This document shows positions 1 through 5,347 of a stretch of DNA of 5,908 nucleotides, in pieces; position 1 is the first letter of the stretch, and every line of letters starts with the position of its first letter. The notes under the pieces are model-generated. The model ran no database searches. It was not told the DNA's origin and saw only the letters and a program-made list of their open reading frames with translations. Source of the DNA: an uncultured Pseudomonadales bacterium (lineage in GTDB: Bacteria; Pseudomonadota; Gammaproteobacteria; Pseudomonadales; IMCC2047); NCBI GenBank assembly GCA_947258895.1, contig CAMYKE010000101.1, forward strand, positions 1 through 5,908. Direction: 5' to 3'. Position numbers and translations under genes: made by a program.

Positions 1-873
1 GAAGACGATACCCGCGCCGGATACTTTCGCCCGGCCTATGTGCACCGCATTCGCGCCGGGTTGGATGCCGATGGAAATATAAGCAATTGGCAGCATCATA
101 TTGTTGGCCAGTCCATTGCCAGCGGCACATCATTTGAGGGCATGATCAAGGATGGGGTCGATGCGACCTCCGTGGAAGGCGCGGCAAATATCCCCTATGC
201 CATCCCAAATCTGGCGGTGGAACTTACCACGGTCAAGGAAGGGCCACCCATTCAGTGGTGGCGCGCGGTGGGCAGCACCCATACGGCCTACGCGGTGGAA
301 ACCATGATCGATGAACTGGCCGCCAAGGTGGGCCGCGATCCCGTGGCACTGCGCATGAAGCTGCTGGAAAAACATCCCCGCTGGCAGGGTGTGCTGAAAC
401 TGGCCGCCGACAAAGCCAACTGGGGGGCTGAGCTGCCACAGGGTCATGGCCTGGGCATTGCAGTCCACGAGTCCTTTAACACCTATGTGGCCCAGGTGGC
501 GGAAGTGTCGGTAAGAAGCGGCCAGTACCGGGTTGAGCGGGTGGTGTGCGCCGTAGACTGCGGCGTGCCGGTAAATCCGGATGTGATCCGTGCCCAGATG
601 GAAGGCGGGATTGGCTTTGGTCTCTCTCCGGTGCTGGTTAGCGCCATTACCCTGCAGGATGGCAGGGTACAACAATCGAATTTCCATGATTATCAGGTGC
701 TGCGACTCAATCAGATGCCGGAAGTGGAAGTCCATATTGTGCCCTCCTCCGAGCCACCCAGCGGGGTGGGAGAGCCAGGTGTGCCGCCCATCGCCCCGGC
801 GGTGGCCAATGCCCTGGTGGCGGTCACCGGCAAACGTTATTACTCTTTGCCCATCAAGCAAATAGACAGTTAG
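1..873 (+). CDS. Molybdopterin-binding subunit of an IorB-type molybdenum hydroxylase, C-terminal part
   Basis: This is the C-terminal 290 residues of the large subunit of a xanthine dehydrogenase-family enzyme; the reading frame is open from base 1, so the start lies outside the window. The family hydroxylates aldehydes or N-heterocycles at a molybdenum centre. Visible signatures are [16 protein letters not shown] (about residues 85-100), a [19 protein letters not shown] segment, [19 protein letters not shown] (about 185-203), and GVGEPGVPP (about 255-263). The Glu of that last motif (about residue 258) matches the catalytic base of the family. The VGSTHTA wording and the stand-alone architecture resemble isoquinoline 1-oxidoreductase beta subunits (IorB) more than true xanthine dehydrogenase. 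Such subunits work with a small 2Fe-2S partner (IorA-like), expected upstream outside the window, and often carry a Tat signal that cannot be seen here. Downstream xdhC-like and mocA genes support a cofactor-dependent hydroxylase. The substrate is unknown. Confidence 0.93.
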   Translation, partial: EDDTRAGYFRPAYVHRIRAGLDADGNISNWQHHIVGQSIASGTSFEGMIKDGVDATSVEGAANIPYAIPNLAVELTTVKEGPPIQWWRAVGSTHTAYAVETMIDELAAKVGRDPVALRMKLLEKHPRWQGVLKLAADKANWGAELPQGHGLGIAVHESFNTYVAQVAEVSVRSGQYRVERVVCAVDCGVPVNPDVIRAQMEGGIGFGLSPVLVSAITLQDGRVQQSNFHDYQVLRLNQMPEVEVHIVPSSEPPSGVGEPGVPPIAPAVANALVAVTGKRYYSLPIKQIDS

Positions 874-934
874 TATCCACAACGGGATCGGCGATATAGG
901 GCTGCGACTGAGAGCCCACCGGGTTTATTTGGGA

Positions 935-959
935 AATGCAGGCCTGTTCCTGCTGCATT
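935..959 (+). other. Stem-loop after the hydroxylase gene
   Basis: AATGCAG at 935-941 pairs perfectly with CTGCATT at 953-959 around an 11-base loop; an alternative pairing GCAGG/CCTGC uses 938-942 and 949-953. It lies about 60 bases past the stop codon of the hydroxylase subunit. There is no T-run after it, so it is not a canonical Rho-independent terminator. It could slow polymerase or protect the 3' end of the mRNA; that is inference. Confidence 0.3.
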
Positions 960-961
960 GA

Positions 962-977
962 ATACAGTTATACAGTT
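962..977. repeat. Perfect 8-base tandem repeat ATACAGTT x2
   Basis: The word ATACAGTT occurs twice head to tail with no spacer. It sits about 90 bases beyond the end of the hydroxylase subunit gene. It could be a replication-slippage duplication, a footprint left by a mobile element, or two half-sites for a regulator. Sequence alone does not decide between these. Confidence 0.5.
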
Positions 978-1337
978 GATCTCAGACGCTTAACTGGTGC
1001 GAGAGAATGACCCTCTTCGCATGTCGAAGATGGCGGACGTTCCCCGATGGATACGCGATTGGGTAGCAGTCCGGGGCGGCTACAGCTGCCGCAGCGTGGC
1101 CATCAATCCGAGTCACGAGTTGTCCGCACGAGTCGAATTCAGGAATGAAATTGATGCATATTCCTTTTATCAATATTTACATCGAGACCATCCTCGAGCG
1201 CATGCATTCATCCGTATTCGGCAAAGGTACCGTTGCGCCGGCTGGGGCGACCATCGCCAACACTGGTTTTATCGGAGCATTCTTTCACTCAATTGCTCCC
1301 CGGCGAATCCCGCGCGACACATGATTTCAATTTAGAC

Positions 1338-1345
1338 AGGTAGGA
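1338..1345 (+). promoter_or_regulatory. Ribosome-binding site of the XdhC-like gene
   Basis: AGGTAGGA lies six bases before the ATG at 1352. It is the strongest Shine-Dalgarno match in the left block and fixes the start of the XdhC-like protein. Confidence 0.75.
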
Positions 1346-1351
1346 ATTTAG

Positions 1352-2398
1352 ATGATTTCGAGTAATAGCCTGCTGCGGATACTGCGCCAGTACGCCAGCA
1401 GCGACGATAAAGAGAACTGGGTTGCTGCGACCGTTGTTGATAAACAAAGATCCAGTTATCGAAATCCGGGTGCGCTGATGCTCGTGAGTCCGCTTGGAAA
1501 ATCCCTGGGGTTGGTCAGCGGGGGTTGCCTGGAAGCGGATGTGGTGCTGCAGGCGCGCAGGGTACTCGCTAAGGGAAATGCTGCATACGTTATTTATGAT
1601 TCTACCAAGGACGGCAATATTGCTGCCGATTTGGGGCTGGGCTGCAACGGTCGAGTCGGATTGCTGGTTCAGGAACTTACACCGGCCCATCGCGTATTGA
1701 TGTCCAGGCTTAGAGAGCGACTGGAGCAGGGAAGACGATCTTTTTTGCTGCATTGCTGTGCGAGCGACACGCCTTCAGATCTCAACTCGCTAATATTACT
1801 CGACGAGAATATACGGTTGCTTGAATGCACGCACCCGGAGCTGGCGATGCCGAAAATTGGCCCGCGGGCAGCGTCCACCGACCATCTACTGATAGAGGAC
1901 GATCACCGCAGGTGGTCTCTAAACCTGCAAAGACCCCCGGTCAATTTATGGGTGATTGGAGGCGGCCTTGATGCGGAATCCGTGGTGACCATCGCCGATA
2001 TGCTGGGATGGCGCGTCACGCTGGCTGATCATCGCACCAGCTATGCTCGCATCAGTCATTTTCCTGCCGCGCAGTGTATCGTTCGGAGTAAACCTGGCGA
2101 GTTTACTGACGTCATCGATGCGGATGCCGCAATCGTCATGAGTCACAATTTGCAAATGGATGCAGACTGGCTACTGTTGTTGCAAGACTGTAAAAATCTG
2201 AAATACGTCGGATTGCTGGGGCCGCAGGATCGCAAAGCTCAAGTGCTGGAAATGGCCGCGCTGAATCCAATCTCCGAATTTTCCATGTCTGTTCGCGGCC
2301 CAATGGGAATTGATATTGGCGGTGAACTTCCGGAGTCGATTGCGCTTTCTGCCATCGCGGAATGTCACCAGGTTCTGGCTCGTGACAGGTTGCTATAG
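1352..2398 (+). CDS. xdhC: XdhC/CoxI-family molybdenum cofactor maturation factor
   Basis: This 348-residue protein has the two-domain layout of the XdhC/CoxI family. The N-terminal domain shows SSYRNPGA (34-41), SGGCLEAD (56-63) and GLGCNG (95-100). After a variable linker, the C-terminal Rossmann-like domain shows LWVIGGGLDA (199-208), LGWRVTLADHR (218-228), MSHN (263-266), YVGLLGP (285-291) and GPMGIDIGGELPESIA (316-331). Family members bind molybdenum cofactor, help its sulfuration, and deliver it to xanthine dehydrogenase-type enzymes in the cytoplasm; they are not part of the final enzyme. The start is set by AGGTAGGA six bases upstream. The likely client is the hydroxylase encoded upstream, and the mocA gene 27 bases downstream is probably cotranscribed. 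In the Rossmann loop the family usually has GAGHDA or GAGDDA; here it is GGGLDA, a mild divergence. Whether it acts on a CoxI, PucA or XdhC client class cannot be told, so the symbol is generic. Confidence 0.92.
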   Translation: MISSNSLLRILRQYASSDDKENWVAATVVDKQRSSYRNPGALMLVSPLGKSLGLVSGGCLEADVVLQARRVLAKGNAAYVIYDSTKDGNIAADLGLGCNGRVGLLVQELTPAHRVLMSRLRERLEQGRRSFLLHCCASDTPSDLNSLILLDENIRLLECTHPELAMPKIGPRAASTDHLLIEDDHRRWSLNLQRPPVNLWVIGGGLDAESVVTIADMLGWRVTLADHRTSYARISHFPAAQCIVRSKPGEFTDVIDADAAIVMSHNLQMDADWLLLLQDCKNLKYVGLLGPQDRKAQVLEMAALNPISEFSMSVRGPMGIDIGGELPESIALSAIAECHQVLARDRLL

Positions 2399-2425
2399 TC
2401 TTCCGGGTCAGCTCTGCTTCGTCCC

Positions 2426-3004
2426 ATGAAAGAATTGGCCATAGCAATTCTGGCTGCGGGAGAGTCAAAACGCTTTGGCAGTATCAAGCAACTGGCGGAG
2501 TTCAGCGGCCAGCCTCTATTGCAGCACGTTGTCAATGTTTGCAAGGCAATTGAGGGCGTGGAGGTTTACGTGATCCTGGGCGCTCACCTTGCCCAAATCG
2601 CGGACGGGATAGACCTTGAAGGAGTTGCTCTGCTGGAAAACGACGACTGGCGAGAGGGCATGGCGGCTTCCATTCGATGTGCGGTCAATGCTGTTTCAAC
2701 ACGTAAATCAGCTCTGCTGCTCATAGCCGGCGATCAAATCGCGGTGAATGCCAAAGACCTGAATAATCTGATTAATGCGTGGCGAGAAGATAAAACCGCC
2801 GTTGTCGCAGCGGATTATGGCGAGAAACCAGGCATTCCGGTAATTTTTCCACGTACATCCTTTGCTCAACTCGAATCTCTTGCAGGGGATCACGGCGCTA
2901 AAAGCCTGCTTTTGCACACAGAAAATAAACTCATCGTGGTGGCAATGCCAAATGCGGCGATTGATATCGATACCACAGCAGACCGCGATTTGATAGTGCA
3001 TTGA
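2426..3004 (+). CDS. mocA: MocA-type molybdenum cofactor cytidylyltransferase
   Basis: This 192-residue protein is a MobA-like nucleotidyltransferase that joins CMP from CTP to molybdopterin-bound molybdenum, giving the cytosine dinucleotide cofactor used by many xanthine dehydrogenase-family enzymes. Motifs in order are LAAGESKRFGSIKQL (9-23, nucleotide binding), NDDWREGMAASIR (72-84), AGDQ (101-104, metal binding), GIPVIFPR (136-143), LAGDHGAK (152-159) and DIDTTAD (180-186; the family usually has DIDTPED). The length is normal for MocA. The ATG at 2426 is the first in frame after the stop of the preceding gene, which lies in the same frame. No clear Shine-Dalgarno sequence precedes it, so translation may depend on coupling to xdhC. 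MobA (guanylyl transfer) is less likely because of the motif wording and because the neighbours are a xanthine dehydrogenase-family subunit and an XdhC-like protein. Confidence 0.9.
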   Translation: MKELAIAILAAGESKRFGSIKQLAEFSGQPLLQHVVNVCKAIEGVEVYVILGAHLAQIADGIDLEGVALLENDDWREGMAASIRCAVNAVSTRKSALLLIAGDQIAVNAKDLNNLINAWREDKTAVVAADYGEKPGIPVIFPRTSFAQLESLAGDHGAKSLLLHTENKLIVVAMPNAAIDIDTTADRDLIVH

Positions 3005-3039
3005 AACTTGTGATGGCAAGTATCGCGGATGACTGCATC

Positions 3040-3049
3040 AGGTGCACCT
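3040..3049. repeat. Perfect palindrome AGGTGCACCT
   Basis: A ten-base self-complementary word lies 35 bases past the mocA stop codon and is followed by ATTTTT seven bases later (3053-3058 region). It could be a dimer-protein site or chance. As a hairpin it would have almost no loop, so it is a poor terminator. Confidence 0.35.
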
Positions 3050-3082
3050 CCAATTTTTACATCGGTGGTTGTCCGACGGTAC

Positions 3083-3116
3083 TCCTCCCATTTTAATCGA
3101 GGCCAAAAGTGGAGGG
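3083..3116. terminator. Candidate bidirectional stem-loop between convergent genes
   Basis: The left arm TCCTCC-CA-TTTT (3083-3094) can pair with AAAA-GT-GGAGGG (3105-3116), giving a stem with a two-base internal mismatch and a ten-base loop. The place between two convergent stops suits a shared terminator. The run of T on either outer side that a strong intrinsic terminator needs is missing, so the call is weak. Confidence 0.22.
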
Positions 3117-3138
3117 CCATGCGGCACAAATTTCCGGG

Positions 3139-3915
3139 CTAGCCGCGCGGTTTGCGGAACTTTAGCGTGAAACGATCGCTGTTGGTTTGCAACGATGGGT
3201 GGGTTGAGTCATGAATCAAGGTGTCTTCGGGCTGCCGGTGCAAATCCGACCAGGCTTCAAACTCAAAGCCCGCATCAAGTAGTTCCTTGATTATCTGAAC
3301 CGGGTCCACACGTCGCCAAAGCTCGGCTGTTGCCGGCTCCATGTGCCGCCTGGTGTGATCGATCACGCCGTAGATACCTCCGGGCTTGAGTGCAGCATAC
3401 ACCGCCGTATTGAGGGTGCGTCGACCCTGCTCCGTCAAATTGTGCAGATTGCGGAAGGTCAGCACCATATCCAGATCCGAAACACCCAGGCCTTCGAGTT
3501 CAAGGTCCGAGACTCCGCGCTGGGTCGTTGGTGTTAACTTGACGCCCATTCCGACCGGCTTGACGTGGTCATAACCCCACTGCTCCAGACTGTCGCCGAG
3601 ATAGCCTAAACCGAGTGCTACGTTGAGCTGTCCGGAATCCTTCAGCACCGCCCCGAGTATCCTGGTGTACCAGCCTCGCCCGGGAAACAGCTCCAGCACC
3701 TTCATGTCGGCCCTCAGGCCGAAAAACGCAAGCGTTTCCATTGGTTTGCGGCTGGCGTCCCGCGCCTTGTCTTCACTGGATCGCACCTCGGCAGTCAGTG
3801 CCATTGCCAATTTCTCGCGCGTGTTATCAGCCGCCTGCACCTTCGAGAGCTGCAGGCCAAATGGTGCCAGCAGACAGATCGATAAACAATAAACGGGTAT
3901 TCGCCTGGATCTCAT
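3139..3915 (-). CDS. Predicted exported SAM-dependent methyltransferase-fold protein (COG4798-like)
   Basis: The 258-residue protein begins at the ATG on 3915-3913, preceded by AGGA with a six-base spacer. A longer frame opens at 4008, but its extra 31 residues come from repeat DNA and would bury the signal peptide. Residues 1-28 form a signal peptide: a basic start MRSRR, a hydrophobic core, and a VQA/A cleavage site. The rest matches the 'predicted methyltransferase' family COG4798. It has a motif I-like glycine loop, VLELFPGRGWYT (about 73-84), the family-typical TFRNLHNL (about 153-160), LKPGGIYGVIDHTR (about 176-189), and a C-terminal DRFTLKFRKP. Family members often carry signal peptides, which is puzzling because S-adenosylmethionine is made in the cytoplasm. 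The substrate is unknown. It lies 195 bases downstream of an exported TIM-barrel gene on the same strand. Repeat DNA between them suggests it may be transcribed separately. Confidence 0.88.
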   Translation of the reverse strand: MRSRRIPVYCLSICLLAPFGLQLSKVQAADNTREKLAMALTAEVRSSEDKARDASRKPMETLAFFGLRADMKVLELFPGRGWYTRILGAVLKDSGQLNVALGLGYLGDSLEQWGYDHVKPVGMGVKLTPTTQRGVSDLELEGLGVSDLDMVLTFRNLHNLTEQGRRTLNTAVYAALKPGGIYGVIDHTRRHMEPATAELWRRVDPVQIIKELLDAGFEFEAWSDLHRQPEDTLIHDSTHPSLQTNSDRFTLKFRKPRG

Positions 3916-3921
3916 CAGATA

Positions 3922-3925
3922 TCCT
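3922..3925 (-). promoter_or_regulatory. Ribosome-binding site deciding the methyltransferase start
   Basis: Read on the minus strand, AGGA stands six bases before the ATG at 3915-3913. It supports this ATG, which opens directly onto the signal peptide, over the in-frame ATG at 4008. Confidence 0.65.
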
Positions 3926-3931
3926 AATTCC

Positions 3932-3950
3932 GGGGACAGTTTACTTAATT
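3932..3950 (+). repeat. Dispersed repeat word GGGGACAGTTTACTTAATT
   Basis: This 19-base word resembles the GGGGACAGT-(T/A)-TACTTA-type repeat that I recall being scattered through many gammaproteobacterial genomes, often near Y1/REP-associated transposases. On the minus strand one frame reads KLSKLSP, a peptide that turns up in misannotated N-termini for the same reason. It lies 17 bases upstream of the methyltransferase start codon. Recognition is from memory. Only one copy is in the window, so the repeat status cannot be shown from this sequence. Confidence 0.5.
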
Positions 3951-3959
3951 TACGGTTCG

Positions 3960-4044
3960 CGTTCGGGCATTCCTTCAAATTGCTGCGGGATTTAATGGGT
4001 AAGCCCATTTCATCTCGTTCGGGACCAAACCTTCCGCTACGCGG
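3960..4044. repeat. Repeat-rich spacer with hairpin (possible REP/MITE remnant)
   Basis: The spacer between the exported TIM-barrel gene and the methyltransferase gene contains a perfect stem-loop, AATGGG (3994-3999), TAAG loop, CCCATT (4004-4009). CGTTCGGG is repeated directly at 3960-3967 and 4016-4023, flanking that hairpin. A small CCGC-TAC-GCGG hairpin lies at 4034-4044. With the adjacent GGGGACAGT word this looks like part of a non-coding mobile repeat rather than a normal leader. No transposase gene is present. The element boundaries are not defined. Confidence 0.35.
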
Positions 4045-4110
4045 GCTAGTGCAGCCAAATCAGGGCGCGATTGTAGCAGTGGCCAGCGTTCTGGTCCGGT
4101 CGCGTCGCGC

Positions 4111-5001
4111 TTACTTGAACCCGAATTTTTGCAGTGCATCATGGCTTATTCGGATCGCCTCCAGGGGCGCCAAACCATCATACGTCTGGTCCTGCTCCAC
4201 CATGTAATACTTCATTCCGGACAGCTTCTTGTGCTCAACAATGCGGGCAAAATCGATCGAGCCATTGCCCACCGGCGCAAATCGACCCTGGTCGTCCATA
4301 TCTTTTACATGCCAGAGCTTGAAACGTCCAGGATACTTCTCGAAATAGGCAACCGGGTCTGCTCCGGCCTTAGTCACCCAGTACAGGTCCATCTGGAAAT
4401 TTACGGCAGCGGGATCGGTGTTCTCCAGCAGGTAATCAATGGGCACGATACCGTCCACGTCTTTCATGAACTCGAAATCATGGTTGTGGTACAGCAGCTT
4501 GAGCCCCGCTTTCTTGCTCTTCTCGCCCAGGATATTTACGATCCTGGCCAGATTTTCATTTCCCCCTTTCATGCTCATGGCGCCGGTGGCACGGTCATGT
4601 ACAAAAAGACCCATTGGAGGTATGGGCAGCACGAAATACGTAAAGCCGGCCGCTTTCGCGTCAGCCATCATGGCATCCGCATTGTCGATAGTTACTGCGG
4701 CCTGATGCGTACTGACTGGCTTCAGGCCCAGTTCTTTCAGCAGCTTTTTGAATTCCGCGGGGCTCATGTTGTAGTACTTGCCGTCGTTATAGCCAGCCGC
4801 TTCTATGTACTTATAGCCCGTATCGGCCACCGCCTGTAAGGTGGCTTTGGCATCTTTCTCCATGTCGTTGCGCAATGTGTACAGGGCGAGGCCTCCGTAG
4901 CTGTCCCCGGCCAGGGCCGGCAGGGCGGGAAGGGTCAACACAAACAACAGCAACAGCTTTAGTAGTTGGGGGAAACGTTTCATATTCATCTGATTAACCA
5001 T
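4111..5001 (-). CDS. Exported xylose-isomerase-like TIM-barrel protein (sugar phosphate isomerase/epimerase superfamily)
   Basis: This is a 296-residue protein. A basic MKRF is followed by a Leu-rich core and an ALA/GDS cleavage site near residue 31, a clear Sec signal peptide, so the product is probably periplasmic. The remainder is an AP-endonuclease-2-type TIM barrel: YIEAAGY (65-71), STHQAA (97-102), LLYHNHDFEF (169-178), NFQMDLYWVTKAG (201-213), LWHVKDMD (229-236), PVGNGSIDF (243-251) and MVEQD (267-271). Likely metal or substrate residues are E67, H174, D205, H231 and E269. Family members isomerise or epimerise sugars, or act on oxidised sugars and glycosides, often with a divalent metal; the 'phosphate' in the name is not evidence of the substrate. 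ATG codons at 5001, 4989 and 4983 are all possible starts and none has a strong ribosome site; 5001 is the longest, and 4983 gives the neatest signal peptide. A second, different TIM-barrel gene lies upstream on the same strand. Confidence 0.9.
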   Translation of the reverse strand: MVNQMNMKRFPQLLKLLLLFVLTLPALPALAGDSYGGLALYTLRNDMEKDAKATLQAVADTGYKYIEAAGYNDGKYYNMSPAEFKKLLKELGLKPVSTHQAAVTIDNADAMMADAKAAGFTYFVLPIPPMGLFVHDRATGAMSMKGGNENLARIVNILGEKSKKAGLKLLYHNHDFEFMKDVDGIVPIDYLLENTDPAAVNFQMDLYWVTKAGADPVAYFEKYPGRFKLWHVKDMDDQGRFAPVGNGSIDFARIVEHKKLSGMKYYMVEQDQTYDGLAPLEAIRISHDALQKFGFK

Positions 5002-5347
5002 TAGGAATTTGTAGAAAAGTAAAATTACCCAAAGCAGCAGCTAAAGCGTATTCGCAAAAACTGCTTCCTCGTGGCCCGGTTGTCATAACTTTTTGTTGGT
5101 GGGCAGTCATGACCTGCCCTGCAAACTTCCATTTGTCGTGGCGCTTCTCGCGCAATGCAAACCCGCGGTAGCGCTCTTGCTTGCGCCCCTGGTGGTCGGC
5201 GATAGCTAGTGGCCAACCCAAATCCGATCTCCGCCGATGTGTTCTCTTGCTCCTGCGCCTGGGAAGTGCCGTCCAAATAGTCGCCGTGATCTTTGGAAAC
5301 TGATATTCGGCCATTCTTCCGTTCACGCGGACCTCGAATATCGAGCA
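5002..5347 (-). other. 346-base gap, possibly a decayed small gene
   Basis: No intact gene is recognised between the two TIM-barrel genes. A minus-strand frame begins at the ATG on 5348-5346, overlapping the stop of the upstream gene as TAATG, and runs to 5025. Its first half looks protein-like, but its second half becomes rich in Arg and Cys. The neighbouring frame (4994-5326) looks random at first but protein-like later, with segments such as LAIADHQGRKQERYRGFALR and KRHDKWKFAGQVMTAHQQK. The two better halves together suggest a coding sequence broken by a frameshift near 5205-5225. I do not recognise the product. The region also has a stem-loop at 5101-5119 and presumably the leader of the exported TIM-barrel gene. 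Plain non-coding DNA remains possible. Confidence 0.3.
5101..5119. other. Inverted repeat GGGCAG-7-CTGCCC
   Basis: GGGCAG (5101-5106) and CTGCCC (5114-5119) are perfect inverted repeats around TCATGAC, whose first six bases are themselves a palindrome. It lies about 100 bases upstream of the exported TIM-barrel start. No T-run follows on either strand, so an operator-like site or mRNA hairpin is more plausible than a terminator. It overlaps the possible decayed reading frame, so it may be incidental. Confidence 0.4.

Larger units (their letters stand above)
874..1351. other. 478-base gap without a recognisable gene
   Basis: No recognisable gene was found here on either strand. A 112-codon frame at 997-1335 on the plus strand is rich in Arg, Trp, His and Tyr, has no familiar motif and no good ribosome site, and looks like chance. 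A 59-codon frame at 1145-1324 begins with ATG just behind AGGA and ends 27 bases before the next gene, but has no family I know. The stretch also contains weak dyads at 899-917 and 935-959, a perfect 8-base tandem duplication at 962-977, and a ribosome-binding site just before 1352. It may hold the promoter of the xdhC-mocA pair or the remains of a lost gene. Related operons often have the hydroxylase subunit and xdhC close together, so the gap is wider than expected. Confidence 0.6.
3005..3138. other. Convergent intergenic region
   Basis: The two blocks run into each other here: the mocA stop is at 3004 and the methyltransferase stop at 3139. No gene is seen. The region holds a perfect 10-base palindrome at 3040-3049 and an imperfect stem-loop at 3083-3116, one of which may help stop transcription from either side. 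Confidence 0.7.

Noticed and set aside
130..882. A 250-codon open frame on the minus strand opposite the hydroxylase subunit.
   Set aside because: It is antisense to a gene with clear family motifs, is rich in His, Gly and Arg, and has no recognisable domain.
899..917. GGGCT/AGCCC stem-loop after the hydroxylase gene as an intrinsic terminator.
   Set aside because: Only five base pairs with a nine-base loop, and no T-run follows.
1151..1179. TTGATG, 17 bases, TATTTA as a sigma-70 promoter for xdhC.
   Set aside because: Spacing is ideal, but the boxes match only four and three of six consensus bases, and the stretch is AT-rich enough for this by chance.
997..1335. A 112-codon plus-strand frame in the gap before xdhC.
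   Set aside because: Composition is unnatural (many Arg, Trp, His and Tyr), there is no ribosome site and no known motif; treated as chance.
3916..4008. N-terminal extension of the methyltransferase starting at the ATG on 4008.
   Set aside because: It derives from repeat-like DNA, would place 31 hydrophilic residues before the signal peptide, and the ATG at 3915 has a good ribosome site.
4129..4839. A 236-codon open frame on the plus strand opposite the exported TIM-barrel gene.
   Set aside because: It is the antisense shadow of a gene with a signal peptide and complete barrel motifs; its own translation shows no family features.
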